Made by a program: the position numbers and the translations under genes
Assembly: GCA_000471045.1 (NCBI GenBank)
Contig: KI301992.1
Span: 2,657,452-2,721,451 of the forward strand
Direction of reading: 5' to 3'
DNA length: 64,000 nt
Source of the DNA: an actinobacterium LLX17
Lineage (GTDB): Bacteria; Actinomycetota; Actinomycetes; Propionibacteriales; Nocardioidaceae
In this document: in pieces, positions 25,589 to 34,678 of the stretch
How positions within the stretch are numbered: position 1 is the stretch's first letter
How the letters are laid out: each line of letters opens with the position of its first letter
Notes under the pieces: generated by a model
Told to the model about the DNA's origin: nothing
What the model saw: the letters and a program-made list of their open reading frames with translations, nothing else
The model's database searches: none

Positions 25589-28072
25589 TCAGCAGCCGGG
25601 GACGATGGCGGTGATGACGGTGCCGTCGGAACGGCGGCGACCGGGGACCGGCGGGGGCTCGCCCTCGAGGCGCGGACCCTGACCGTGGAGCTGCACCGTG
25701 ACCGGCTCGCCCTTCGTGACCGTGACCAGCTGGTCACGGACGGTGAGGGTCGCGGCGTCGCCGTCCTCGACGACCAGCTCCACCTCGGCGGGCCGCACCG
25801 TCACGCGGACGCGAGTGCCGTGCAGGGTGACCCGGTAGACCAGCCCCTCCCAGTGCTCGGGCAGCCGCGGGTCGATCGTGAAGCTGCCACCGTGGTCGCG
25901 GAAGCCACCGAACCCGCATGCCAGCGCGCTCCACACACCGCCGGTCGACGCGACGTGCACGCCGTCGGAGGTGTTGTGGTGCCGGTCGGCGAGATCGACG
26001 AACAGTGCCGACAGGAAGTAGCGGTACGCCAGGTCGGCATACCCGACCTCGGCCGCCATGATCGACTGCACGACCGCCGAGAGCGTCGAGTCGCCCGTCG
26101 TGATCGGGTCGTAGTACTCGAAGTCGGCCCGCTTCTGGTCGGCCGTGAACTCGTCGCCGTGCAGAAACAGCGCCAGCACGACGTCGGCCTGCTTGAGCAC
26201 CTGGAAGCGGTAGATGACCAGCGGGTGGTAGTTCAGCAGCAGAGGCCGGCGGTCGAGCGGCGTGTGGTCGAGGTCCCAGACCTCGCGCTCGAGGAAGTGC
26301 TGGTCCTGAGGGTGCACGCCGAGGTGCTCGTCGTAGGGGATGGCCATGCCGGCGGCCACGCGCTCCCACTCCGCGATCTCGCTCTCGCGCAGGTCGAGCC
26401 GGGCGAGCACCTGGTCGTACTGGGGCCCGTCGCGCTCGGCCAGCATGCGCACCGCGTCGGCCGCGCGCGCGAGGTTGTGGCGCGCCATGACGTTGGTGAA
26501 CAGGTTGTCGTTGACGACGGTCGTGTACTCGTCGGGACCCGTCACGCCGTGGATGTGGAAGGTGCCGTCCTCCTCGGAGCGCCAGAACCCGAGGTCGGCC
26601 CACATCCGCGCGGTCTCGACGAGCACGTCGATGCCCTCGCGGGTGAGGAAGTCGGTGTCGCCGGTGGCCCGCACGTACTGCGTCAGGGCGTACGAGATGT
26701 CGGCGTTGATGTGGTACTGCGCGGTGCCGGCGGCGTAGTAGGCCGAGGCCTCCTCGCCGTTGATGGTGCGCCACGCGTAGAGCGCGCCCTGCTGGGCGAG
26801 CTCCGTGGCGCGCTTGCGGGCGTGGTCGAGCAGCGAGTACCGGAACCGCAACGCCCCGCGCGCGATGTGCGGGCTCGTGTAGGTCAGGAACGGCAGGACG
26901 TAGATCTCGGTGTCCCAGAAGTAGTGGCCGCTGTAGCCGGAGCCGGAGACGCCCTTGGCCGGGAAGCCGTGGCCCTCGGCGCGAGCCGACGCCTGGGCGA
27001 CCTGGAAGAGGTTCCAGCGGATGGCCTGCTGGATGGCCTCGTTGCCGGGCACCTCGACGTCGGAGCGCTCCCAGAAGTCAGCGAGCCACGCACGCTGGTG
27101 CTCGTACTGCTGCTCGAGGTCCTGCTCGCGCACGCGGTCGAGGGTGCGGCGGCAGCGGTCGACCAGCTCACGAGCCGGCACGCCGCGCGACGTGTGATAC
27201 GTGACGAGCTTGGTGAGGCGGATGGGCTGACCGGGCTGCGCGTCGACCCGGTAGGTCATCTTCGCGAGGTCGTCCTCGGAGTGCGCCCGCGTCGTGTAGG
27301 TGTTCTCGGTCTCGAAGATGTGGTCGGCCGCGACCGCGAGCGTCATGCCGCTGTCGTGCGTGCGGTAGCCCAGCTCCACGCGGCCGGTCTCGACGTCGCT
27401 GCAGTGGTGCTGGGGGTCGAGCACGCGGCGGTCGAGCCGCTCGGACCGGCGCGGGTCGAAGCCGGCGCCCATCGCCTCGGCGCGCACGTGGTACTCGTCC
27501 TCGCCGTCCTGCCGGTTGAGCATCTGCGAGCTGATGGCCACCGGGGCGGCGTCGTCGAGCATCGTGACCTCGAAGGACAGCACGGCAAGGTGCTTGTCGT
27601 GGAACGAGACCATGCGGCTCGACCGCACCCGCACCCGCTTGCCCGCGGGCGTGCGCCACAGCAGCTCGCGACGCAGGACGCCCTCGCGGAAGTCGATCGC
27701 GCGCTCGTACTCGAGGATGTCGGCGACCGGCAGCAGCAGCGGCTCGTCGTCGATGTAGAGCCGGATGACCTTGGCGTCCGGCACGTTGACGATGGTCTGG
27801 CCGACCTTCGCGAACCCGAACGCCTCCTCGGCGTGCTGGATGGGCCACGTCTCGTGGAAGCCGTTGACGAAGGTGCCGTGCGTGTGGGACTCGCGCCCCT
27901 CCTCGACGTTGCCGCGCAGGCCGAGGTAGCCGTTGCCGACCGAGAACAGCGTCTCGGTGACGCCGAGGTCGGAGGAGTCGAAGCGGGTCTCGGCGAGCCG
28001 CCAGCCGTCGGCGGGCCAGCGCGAGCGGTCGAGGTAGTCCTGGGCGGGCGGCGCCTGGTGTGAGGGACTCAT
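25589..28072 (-). CDS. Glycoside hydrolase family 65 disaccharide phosphorylase
   Basis: An 827-residue enzyme of the maltose/trehalose/kojibiose phosphorylase family, which splits alpha-glucosides with phosphate to give beta-glucose-1-phosphate. The N-terminal beta-sandwich has FSVGNGYLGLRGN. The (alpha/alpha)6 barrel has GYSGHYFWDTEIYVLPF and the catalytic Glu in HGVTGPDEYT, followed by NDNLFTN. It overlaps (ATGA) the upstream phosphoglucomutase gene, which uses the same product, supporting a phosphorylase rather than a hydrolase. Which disaccharide is used cannot be told from sequence alone. No sugar transporter is next to it. Confidence 0.9.
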   Translation of the reverse strand: MSPSHQAPPAQDYLDRSRWPADGWRLAETRFDSSDLGVTETLFSVGNGYLGLRGNVEEGRESHTHGTFVNGFHETWPIQHAEEAFGFAKVGQTIVNVPDAKVIRLYIDDEPLLLPVADILEYERAIDFREGVLRRELLWRTPAGKRVRVRSSRMVSFHDKHLAVLSFEVTMLDDAAPVAISSQMLNRQDGEDEYHVRAEAMGAGFDPRRSERLDRRVLDPQHHCSDVETGRVELGYRTHDSGMTLAVAADHIFETENTYTTRAHSEDDLAKMTYRVDAQPGQPIRLTKLVTYHTSRGVPARELVDRCRRTLDRVREQDLEQQYEHQRAWLADFWERSDVEVPGNEAIQQAIRWNLFQVAQASARAEGHGFPAKGVSGSGYSGHYFWDTEIYVLPFLTYTSPHIARGALRFRYSLLDHARKRATELAQQGALYAWRTINGEEASAYYAAGTAQYHINADISYALTQYVRATGDTDFLTREGIDVLVETARMWADLGFWRSEEDGTFHIHGVTGPDEYTTVVNDNLFTNVMARHNLARAADAVRMLAERDGPQYDQVLARLDLRESEIAEWERVAAGMAIPYDEHLGVHPQDQHFLEREVWDLDHTPLDRRPLLLNYHPLVIYRFQVLKQADVVLALFLHGDEFTADQKRADFEYYDPITTGDSTLSAVVQSIMAAEVGYADLAYRYFLSALFVDLADRHHNTSDGVHVASTGGVWSALACGFGGFRDHGGSFTIDPRLPEHWEGLVYRVTLHGTRVRVTVRPAEVELVVEDGDAATLTVRDQLVTVTKGEPVTVQLHGQGPRLEGEPPPVPGRRRSDGTVITAIVPGC

Positions 28073-28785
28073 GACGGGAGCAGCTCGTCGAGGTCCTGCA
28101 CGACGATGTCGGCACCGTGCTCGCGCAGGGCGTCGACGCCCGCACCTCGGTCGACGCCGATCACCAAACCGAAGCTGCCGGCCGCGCCGGCCTGAACACC
28201 GGACAGCGCGTCCTCCAGCACGACGGCACGCTCGTGCGCGACGCCGAGCTCGTCGGCAGCGGCCTCGAACGTGTCGGGCGCGGGCTTGCCGGCCAGGCCC
28301 CGCTCGGTGGCGACGCCGCCGTGGACGATGACGGGGAAGTGCTCGATCATCCCGGCGGCGCGCAGGACCTCGGGAGCGTTGCGTGAGCTGGACACGATGG
28401 CGAGCTTGGTGCCGCGAGCCTGCAACGCCTCGACCAACGCAACGGAGCCCGGGTAGGCCACCACGCCCTCGTCGCGCAGCACCTCCATGAAGACGTCGTT
28501 CTTGCGGTTGCCGAGCGCGGCGACCGTGGTGTCGCCGGCGGGGTCGGACGGGTCGCCCTCGGGCAACGTGATGCCGCGCGAGGCGAGGAACGATCGCACA
28601 CCGTCGTAGCGCGGCTTGCCGTCGACGTAGCGGTGGTAGTCGGCATCGGTGTACGGCTCGGCGACGCCTCGTGAGGTGAGGAACTCACCGAACATCCGAG
28701 CCCAGGCGCGCATGTGCACCTCGGCCGTCGGCGTGATCACACCGTCGAGGTCGAAGAGGGCAGCGTCATAGTCGTTCCAGTCCAC
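28069..28785 (-). CDS. pgmB: Beta-phosphoglucomutase (HAD-IA)
   Basis: A 238-residue HAD enzyme that would convert beta-glucose-1-phosphate to glucose-6-phosphate. Nucleophile and acid Asp residues are in FDLDGVITPT, motif II is VSSSRN, motif III Lys is in GLAGKPAPDTF, and motif IV is VLEDALSGVQAG. Pairing with a GH65 phosphorylase by a 4-bp overlap is the standard arrangement and gives a complete route from disaccharide to glycolysis. The GTG start has a TACGCT box six bases upstream, so the two-gene transcript is probably leaderless. Confidence 0.9.
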   Translation of the reverse strand: MDWNDYDAALFDLDGVITPTAEVHMRAWARMFGEFLTSRGVAEPYTDADYHRYVDGKPRYDGVRSFLASRGITLPEGDPSDPAGDTTVAALGNRKNDVFMEVLRDEGVVAYPGSVALVEALQARGTKLAIVSSSRNAPEVLRAAGMIEHFPVIVHGGVATERGLAGKPAPDTFEAAADELGVAHERAVVLEDALSGVQAGAAGSFGLVIGVDRGAGVDALREHGADIVVQDLDELLPS

Positions 28786-28791
28786 CCCTTG

Positions 28792-28797
28792 AGCGTA
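28792..28797 (-). promoter_or_regulatory. -10 box for the pgmB-GH65 operon
   Basis: TACGCT on the minus strand, six bases before GTG 28785. Confidence 0.45.
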
Positions 28798-28866
28798 GGC
28801 GCCAGCGATGTCATGCGCGTGAACGGCACGGCTGCGGTGCGACCAGTCTCACGGCGGACGGGGCCC

Positions 28867-28872
28867 TAGGCT
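28867..28872 (+). promoter_or_regulatory. -10 box for arcA
   Basis: TAGGCT lies six bases before the ATG at 28879; leaderless transcript inferred. Confidence 0.5.
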
Positions 28873-28878
28873 CGAGCC

Positions 28879-30093
28879 ATGAGCCCGCCCTACGGCACCG
28901 ACAGCGAGGTCGGGCGGCTGCGCACCGTGGTGCTGCACCGGCCCGGCGCGGAGATCGCGCGCCTCACGCCCCGCAACAACGACGCCCTGCTGTTCGACGG
29001 CGTGCCGTGGCTCGGACGCGCCCAGGACGAGCACGACGCCTTCGCCCAGACGCTGCGCGACCACGACGTCGAGGTGCTCTACCTCCTCGAGCTGCTGGTC
29101 GACACGCTCGCGTCCGACGACGCCCGCGCCGGCATCATCGCCAGCACCACCGCGGGCCTGCACCTCGGCGACGGCCTGCGGACCCACCTCGACGAGTGGC
29201 TCGCCGGCCTGCACCCGAGCGACCTCGCCGCCGTGCTGACGGCCGGGCTCCGCAACGACGAGGTGACCGCACGGACGCTCGTGACCAGCCTGATGCAGCC
29301 CGACGACTTCGTCATCGACCCGCTGCCCAACCTGCTCTTCACCCGCGACTCGTCGGTGTGGCTCCCGGACCGGGTGGCCGTCACGAGCCTCGCGATGCCC
29401 GCGCGGGTGCGTGAGACCCAGCTGACGGGCCTCGTCTACACGCACCACGAGCGCTTCGCCGGGGTCGAGCTGGCGCACGGTCCGCACCTCGAGCACGTCG
29501 AGGGTGGCGACGTGCTGCTGCTGGCGCCCGGCGTGATCGCCATCGGCGTCGGCGAACGCACCACGCCGGCGGGTGCCGAGCGCTTCGCCCGGCACGTGCT
29601 GACCGCCGGGCTCGCCGAGACGGTGCTGGCGGTGCCCATCGCGCAGGAGCGGGCGACGATGCACCTCGACACGATCGTCACGATGGTCGACGTCGGTGCG
29701 GTGGTCGTCTACCCCGCGATGGCCGACGGCCTGGTCGCGACCACGCTGGTGCTGACCGAGGACGGTGACCTGTCGGTCGGCCCGCTCCGCCCCTTCTTCG
29801 CCGCCGCTGCCGAGGCGATGGGGCTCGACGAGCTGCACCGCATCGACACCGGCCTGGACCCCGTGACCGCCGAGCGCGAGCAGTGGGACGACGGCAACAA
29901 CACGCTGGCGATCGCGCCCCGGCTGGCTGTGGCCTACGAGCGCAACGAGCACACCAACGCGCGGCTGGCCGAGCACGGCATCGAGGTGATCGCCATCAGT
30001 GGTTCCGAGCTCGGCTCCGGGCGCGGTGGCCCCCGCTGCATGTCCTGCCCCGTGCTGCGCGACCCCCTGCCGGCGCGCGGTCGGTTCCCCTAG
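28879..30093 (+). CDS. arcA: Arginine deiminase
   Basis: A 404-residue guanidino-modifying enzyme that turns arginine into citrulline and ammonia. Family blocks: [24 protein letters not shown] (substrate Asp), [13 protein letters not shown], the catalytic His in [13 protein letters not shown], and the catalytic Cys387 in GGPRCMSCP. In other bacteria it works with arcB and arcC to make ATP; neither is here, nor is an arginine/ornithine antiporter, so it may serve arginine use or acid resistance instead. Single-gene unit with a leaderless-type promoter; converges on the nitroreductase gene. Confidence 0.93.
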   Translation: MSPPYGTDSEVGRLRTVVLHRPGAEIARLTPRNNDALLFDGVPWLGRAQDEHDAFAQTLRDHDVEVLYLLELLVDTLASDDARAGIIASTTAGLHLGDGLRTHLDEWLAGLHPSDLAAVLTAGLRNDEVTARTLVTSLMQPDDFVIDPLPNLLFTRDSSVWLPDRVAVTSLAMPARVRETQLTGLVYTHHERFAGVELAHGPHLEHVEGGDVLLLAPGVIAIGVGERTTPAGAERFARHVLTAGLAETVLAVPIAQERATMHLDTIVTMVDVGAVVVYPAMADGLVATTLVLTEDGDLSVGPLRPFFAAAAEAMGLDELHRIDTGLDPVTAEREQWDDGNNTLAIAPRLAVAYERNEHTNARLAEHGIEVIAISGSELGSGRGGPRCMSCPVLRDPLPARGRFP

Positions 30094-30117
30094 GTCACCA
30101 CCACCCCCGACGCCGGG

Positions 30118-30783
30118 TCAGCCGAGGAAGGTGACCGACTCCTCGAGTGCGACGCGGTGGGTGCGGTAGGAGTTCGTGGGGTGCGCGGGATCGGGGTGGC
30201 CGAACGAGATGCCGCACACCACCTGCCGGTCGTCACCCCAACCGAGCTTTTCGTGCAGGAGCTCGGACTTCATGGCCACAGCCGCCTGCGCAACCGCGCC
30301 GAGTCCCAAGGCCTGCGCCGCGAGCAGGAAGGTCTGCACGTAGAGGCCGCAGTCGACGACACCGTAGACACCGAGCGAGGTGGGGGCCGACACGACCGCC
30401 ACGTGCGGGGCGCCGAAGAAGTCGAAGTTGCGCATCATCTGCGCGGCCGAGCCCTCGCGGTCACCCTTCGCGACGCCCACCGCCTCGTAGAGCTGCCAGC
30501 CCGACTCGCGACGACGATCGGCGTGCACCCCTTCGTAGCCCGGTGGGAAGGCGATGTCGGGGGTGAAGCGTTGGTCAGTGGCGAACACGTCACGCAGGTC
30601 GGCGATGGCGTCGCCGGAGAAGATGCCGACCTCCCACGGCTGCGTGTTGCACCACGAGGGGGTGCGCTGGGCGGCCGACAGCAGGCGCTCGATCGTCGCC
30701 TGCTCGACCGGCTCGTCGAGGTAGCCGCGGCAGCTCCACCGCTCGGCCAGCAGTCGCTCCAGCACGTCGATCTCGTCGCTCAT
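30118..30783 (-). CDS. Nitroreductase-family flavoprotein
   Basis: A 221-residue FMN-dependent oxidoreductase. The start region ERLLAERWSCRGYLDEPV and AAQRTPSWCNTQPWEV contain the usual FMN phosphate-binding residues (R-x-S-x-R type, here RWSCRGY). The C-terminal ISFGHPDPAHPTNSYRTHR is the second FMN contact. Substrates of the family include nitroaromatics and quinones; the real one here is unknown. ATG 30783 is preferred to ATG 30792, which follows GAGAGG without spacing. Confidence 0.83.
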   Translation of the reverse strand: MSDEIDVLERLLAERWSCRGYLDEPVEQATIERLLSAAQRTPSWCNTQPWEVGIFSGDAIADLRDVFATDQRFTPDIAFPPGYEGVHADRRRESGWQLYEAVGVAKGDREGSAAQMMRNFDFFGAPHVAVVSAPTSLGVYGVVDCGLYVQTFLLAAQALGLGAVAQAAVAMKSELLHEKLGWGDDRQVVCGISFGHPDPAHPTNSYRTHRVALEESVTFLG

Positions 30784-30860
30784 GCCGCCCATCCTCTCTC
30801 ACCCGTCCGATCGGACTGTTGCATGGGGCACCATGGAGACCGAACCCAGGAGGTCCACCC

Positions 30861-31706
30861 ATGAGCGAGTCCCGCACCCTGTCCGGCGTCACCCTGATCA
30901 TGTCCGGCGGCAGTCGCGGCATCGGCGAGGCCATTGCCGTCCGCGCCGCCCGCGACGGCGCCAACGTCGCGCTGCTGGCCAAGACCACCGAGCCGCACCC
31001 GGCCCTGCCCGGCACCATCCATACCGCGGCCGCGGCGATCGAGGAGGCCGGCGGACACGCCCTGCCGCTCGTCGGTGACGTGCGCGACGACGCCTTCGTG
31101 GCCGACGCCGTCGCGCGCACCGCCGAGGCCTTCGGCGGCATCGACGTCGTGGTCAACAACGCCAGCGCCATCGACCTGTCCCGCACCGAGGACCTGCCGA
31201 TGAAGAAGTACGACCTGATGAACGACATCAACTGCCGCGGCACGTTCCTGCTCACCAAGACGGCGCTGCCGTGGCTGCGCCAGTCCGCGAACCCGCACGT
31301 GCTGACGCTGAGCCCGCCGCTGGCCCTCGACCCCAAGTGGCACACGCAGCACACGGCCTACACGATCGCGAAGTTCGGCATGAGCCTCGTGACGCTGGGC
31401 CTGGCCGGCGAGCTTCGTGAGGACGGCATCGCGGTCAACTCGCTGTGGCCGCGCACCGCGATCGACACCGCCGCCGTGCGCAACGTGGTGGGCGCCGACC
31501 TGGTGACGCACTCACGGAAGCCGACGATCATGGCCGACGCCGCGTACGAGATCATCGTGCGGCCCGCGAGCGAGCGCACCGGTGCGTTCCTCATCGACGA
31601 CGACGTGCTCGAGGAGGCCGGGGTCACCGACTTCTCGGTCTACCTCAACGGAGGCGCCGAGGAGGACCTGGCGCTCGACTTCTGGGTCGAGGCCAAGAGC
31701 TCTTAG
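30861..31706 (+). CDS. Short-chain dehydrogenase/reductase (HSDL2-like)
   Basis: A 281-residue NAD(P)-dependent oxidoreductase. Nucleotide-binding loop SGGSRGIGEAI, NNAS motif, and the active site YTIAK with a Ser upstream in LTLSPP. The order and the HTQHTAYTIAKFGMS segment match the dehydrogenase domain of HSDL2-type proteins, linked to lipid metabolism, but the sterol-carrier domain is missing. AGGAGG seven bases before the ATG fixes the start. Its stop overlaps the TetR stop on the other strand (TTAG at 31703-31706). Confidence 0.85.
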   Translation: MSESRTLSGVTLIMSGGSRGIGEAIAVRAARDGANVALLAKTTEPHPALPGTIHTAAAAIEEAGGHALPLVGDVRDDAFVADAVARTAEAFGGIDVVVNNASAIDLSRTEDLPMKKYDLMNDINCRGTFLLTKTALPWLRQSANPHVLTLSPPLALDPKWHTQHTAYTIAKFGMSLVTLGLAGELREDGIAVNSLWPRTAIDTAAVRNVVGADLVTHSRKPTIMADAAYEIIVRPASERTGAFLIDDDVLEEAGVTDFSVYLNGGAEEDLALDFWVEAKSS

Positions 31707-32347
31707 TCAGTCACGACCGCGAGGCGCTCGAACGACTCCGAGCCGATCTCGACCAGCTGCTCGGCGTCGAGGGTGACCTCGCCGGCGAGCCGCGCGGCGA
31801 CCAGCTCCGACAGGCCCGCGACGTAGAGCAGCCCCTGCACGCGGGCGCGGTCGGCCGGCCATGCCCGGTCGCCGTAGAGCTCGGCCGCCTCGGTGGCCAC
31901 GAGGTCGGCGAAGACACCCAGCAGCTCGCGACGACGAGCCCGCAGCGCGGGGTGGGCGGTCGACTCGACGAGCGCGACGTGCGCTCGGTCGGGATGGTCG
32001 TCCACCCACGCGACCAAGGCCTCGAGCGCCGCGTGCACCCGCGCGGTCGCGGTGCCCTCGGTGCCCTCGATGGCCGCGACCGCGACCACGGCGATCTCGT
32101 CGGCCACGGCGTCGAGCGCGGCGACCAGCGCCGCCTCGCGGCCCTTGAAGCTCTCGTAGAAGTACCGCTCGGTGAGCCCGGCCTCGGCGCAGATCGCCGT
32201 CATCGTGGTGCCGCCCTCACCGCGCGCGGCGAGCAGCCGCACGGCCGCGGCGACGAGCCGTCCGCGCCGCTCGGTGCGGCGGTCCTCGGCGCTGCGACCG
32301 CCGTACGTGCGCGCTGGCGTCTCGGCGGAGTTGGCGGGCGTGCTCAC
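31703..32347 (-). CDS. TetR-family repressor, divergent from the P450 gene
   Basis: A 214-residue regulator. The helix-turn-helix is GGTTMTAICAEAGLTERYFYESFKGREAALVAAL at about 45-78; the C-terminal helices would bind a ligand. The GTG at 32347 is chosen because a basic arm (RRTERRGRLVAAA) and the first helix follow; the frame upstream runs into the P450 gene. It is divergent from the cytochrome P450 gene with 102 bp between them containing a 20-bp palindrome, so it probably represses that operon and itself. Confidence 0.82.
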   Translation of the reverse strand: MSTPANSAETPARTYGGRSAEDRRTERRGRLVAAAVRLLAARGEGGTTMTAICAEAGLTERYFYESFKGREAALVAALDAVADEIAVVAVAAIEGTEGTATARVHAALEALVAWVDDHPDRAHVALVESTAHPALRARRRELLGVFADLVATEAAELYGDRAWPADRARVQGLLYVAGLSELVAARLAGEVTLDAEQLVEIGSESFERLAVVTD

Positions 32348-32393
32348 CCCGGCATCCTCGCATCTCTTGACAATGTGTGAGTCGCGCCACAAA

Positions 32394-32413
32394 CTGACAT
32401 GGCCTCCTGTCAG
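32394..32413. promoter_or_regulatory. Candidate TetR operator in the P450 promoter region
   Basis: CTGACA-N8-TGTCAG is a perfect inverted repeat 37 bases before the P450 start. TTGACA at 32367-32372 could be the -35 of the P450 promoter, which would place the palindrome over its -10. Confidence 0.5.
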
Positions 32414-32449
32414 ATGGAGCGAACCCCCCAGCGAGATGAGTCCCGTGAG

Positions 32450-33811
32450 ATGAGCACCCAGACCGCCGCCCGACCATCCACCCCGCTGCGTCGAGCCGTG
32501 CCGTACGTCGGACCCACGCTCGCCTACGTCAACGATCCGCTGACGCTGATGCGTGACCAGTACGACCGGTTCGGACCCGTCTCGGAGATGCCGTTCATCG
32601 GCCGCACCTGGACCGTCCTGCTCGGCCCCGAGGCCTGCGGCACCGCCCTGCGCAACCCCGACAAGGCCTTCGGCAGCGAGCTGGGATGGGGCTACTTGGT
32701 CGGCCCGTTCTTCCACCGCGGCCTCATGCTGCTGGACTTCGAGGAGCACCACCGCCACCGCCGGCTCATGCAGGAGGCCTTCACCCGCGACCGGCTGCGG
32801 GGCTACACCGCGAAGCTCGGCCCGGCCGTCGACCAGGGCCTCGACGCGTGGAAGCCTGGACCCGGATTCCAGGTGTACCCGGCGCTGAAGGAGCTGACCC
32901 TCGACCTCGCCACCCAGATCTTCATGGGCGGCGCCGACCTCGCCGACACCGCTGAGCTCGATCGCGTCAACCAGGCCTTCATCGACTGCGTCCAGGCCGC
33001 CACCGGTTACGTCCGCGCGCCCGTCCCGGGCACCCGCTGGGGCCGAGCCACCAAGGGCCGCAAGCTCCTCGTCGACTTCCTCAGTCGCCACGTGGAGGCG
33101 AAGCGGGAGTCGGGCGGCGACGACCTGTTCTCGGTGCTGAGCCGGCTCACCGACGAGGACGGCTCGTCGTTCACCGACGACGACGTCGTCAACCACATGA
33201 TCTTCCTGCTGATGGCGGCGCACGACACGTCGACCATCACGGTCTCGACGATGATGCGCTTCCTCGGCCAGCACCCCGAGTGGCAGGAACGCTGCCGCGA
33301 GGAGTCGATGGCCCTCGGGCCGCACCCCGACCTCGACGCAGTCAACGGACTCACCTCGCTCGACCTGGTGATGAAGGAGAGCCTGCGGCTCGTTCCCCCG
33401 GTGCCGGTCATCGCACGGCGCACCGTCAAGGACACCGAGGTCATGGGCGTGCACATCCCCGCCGGTCGCCTCACCGCCGTGATGGTGCACCTGCAGCACC
33501 ACATGCCCGAGTACTGGCCCGACCCCGAGCGCTTCGACCCCGAGCGGTTCGCGCCCGACCGCCGCGAGGACAAGGTGCACCGCGACGCGTGGGAGCCGTT
33601 CGGCGGCGGCGTGCACAAGTGCCTCGGCCTCCACTTCGCCGGCGCCGAGGTGCAGATGATCATGCACCAGCTGCTGCGGCGGTTCCGCTGGACCGTGCCC
33701 GCCGACTACACGACCCCGCTGAACTACCACTCCCTCCCGTTCCCCTCTGACGGTCAGCCCATCGACCTGCAGCCCCTCACCATGTCCACGACCCCAGGAG
33801 CACCCGCATGA
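32450..33811 (+). CDS. Cytochrome P450
   Basis: A 453-residue haem monooxygenase. I-helix AAHDTSTIT, K-helix KESLRLVPP (ExxR), and the haem loop FGGGVHKCLG with Cys391 as thiolate ligand are all present. The long I-helix/K-helix spacing and PAGRLTAVMVHLQHHMPEYW recall CYP51/CYP120-like lipid hydroxylases, but assignment to a family needs comparison. ATG 32450 is preferred over 32399 and 32414, which overlap the palindrome. The stop overlaps the next SDR gene (ATGA), so hydroxylation and alcohol oxidation are probably sequential. Ferredoxin and reductase genes are not adjacent. Confidence 0.9.
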   Translation: MSTQTAARPSTPLRRAVPYVGPTLAYVNDPLTLMRDQYDRFGPVSEMPFIGRTWTVLLGPEACGTALRNPDKAFGSELGWGYLVGPFFHRGLMLLDFEEHHRHRRLMQEAFTRDRLRGYTAKLGPAVDQGLDAWKPGPGFQVYPALKELTLDLATQIFMGGADLADTAELDRVNQAFIDCVQAATGYVRAPVPGTRWGRATKGRKLLVDFLSRHVEAKRESGGDDLFSVLSRLTDEDGSSFTDDDVVNHMIFLLMAAHDTSTITVSTMMRFLGQHPEWQERCREESMALGPHPDLDAVNGLTSLDLVMKESLRLVPPVPVIARRTVKDTEVMGVHIPAGRLTAVMVHLQHHMPEYWPDPERFDPERFAPDRREDKVHRDAWEPFGGGVHKCLGLHFAGAEVQMIMHQLLRRFRWTVPADYTTPLNYHSLPFPSDGQPIDLQPLTMSTTPGAPA

Positions 33812-34629
33812 AGGACCTCACCGGACGCGTCGTCGTCATCACCGGCGGTGCCCGCGGCATCGGCCGCGCCACCGCCGAACGGCTGTCGGCCGCCGGAGCG
33901 AGGGTCGTCATCGGCGACCTCGATGCCGCGCTGGCCACCTCGGTCGCCGAGCAGATCGGGCGCGGGGCCGTGGCCGCGGGGCTCGACGTCACGTCGGCCG
34001 ACTCCTGGCGTGCCTTCCTCGCCGCGACGGCCGAGGCCGGCCCGGTCGACGCTCTCGTCAACAACGCCGGCGTCATGCCCATCGGCTCGCTGCTGAAGGA
34101 GCCCGACGAGGTGACGCGCACGATCGTCGACGTCAACCTGCACGGCGTCATCAACGGCACCAAGGCCGTCGTGCCGGGCATGATCGAGCGCGGTCACGGG
34201 CACGTCGTCAACGTGTCCTCCGCGGTCGGCCGGGTCGCGGTCGCCGACGGAGCCACCTACTCGGCGTCGAAGTTCGCCGTCGTCGGCTTCAGCGAGGCGA
34301 TGCGCAGCGAGCTGCGGCCGCAGGGCGTCGACGTCAGTGCCGTGCTGCCCACCGTGGTGCAGACCGAACTGTCGGCCGGCGTGCCGGCGGCGAAGGGCGT
34401 GAAGCCGGTGACGGCCGACGACGTCGCCAAGGTCATCGAGTCGGTGCTGCGCAAGCCCAAGGCCGAGGTCTGGGTGCCGCGCTGGAGCCAGGCCATCGTC
34501 AAGGTCTCCGGCGCGCTGCCGCGCACGGTGCAGGACGCCGTGAGCCGCGCGATGGGCGCCGACAAGGTCTTCCACTCGGCCGATCCGTCGGCCCGGGCCG
34601 CCTACGAGGAGCGCGCCCGCCGCAGCTAG
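33808..34629 (+). CDS. Short-chain dehydrogenase coupled to the P450
   Basis: A 273-residue classical SDR. TGGARGIG cofactor loop, LVNNAGVMP, catalytic Ser in VNVSSAVG and YSASK active site are complete. GDLDAA after the second strand, with an Asp, favours NAD(H). Translational overlap with the P450 suggests it oxidises the alcohol that the P450 makes. The last ~60 residues (WVPRWSQAIVKVSGALPRTVQDAVSRAMG) are an amphipathic extension typical of membrane-associated SDRs of actinobacteria. Confidence 0.87.
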   Translation: MKDLTGRVVVITGGARGIGRATAERLSAAGARVVIGDLDAALATSVAEQIGRGAVAAGLDVTSADSWRAFLAATAEAGPVDALVNNAGVMPIGSLLKEPDEVTRTIVDVNLHGVINGTKAVVPGMIERGHGHVVNVSSAVGRVAVADGATYSASKFAVVGFSEAMRSELRPQGVDVSAVLPTVVQTELSAGVPAAKGVKPVTADDVAKVIESVLRKPKAEVWVPRWSQAIVKVSGALPRTVQDAVSRAMGADKVFHSADPSARAAYEERARRS

Positions 34630-34678
34630 GACCCGCCTCTGTCGTGCAGGATGACCGGTTTCGCGACACCCTCGAGAC

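Noticed and set aside
25286..28063. 925-codon open frame on the plus strand opposite the GH65 gene, and similar long antisense frames (for example 3093-5054, 15369-16229)
   Set aside because: They mirror the codon pattern of the true genes in very G+C-rich DNA; their translations are Arg/Ala/Gly-rich or His/Asp/Gln-rich without family motifs, while the opposite strand has complete enzyme motifs.
28879..30093. Arginine deiminase as part of an ATP-yielding arginine pathway operon
   Set aside because: arcB, arcC and the antiporter are absent from the window and the gene has its own promoter and a convergent neighbour.
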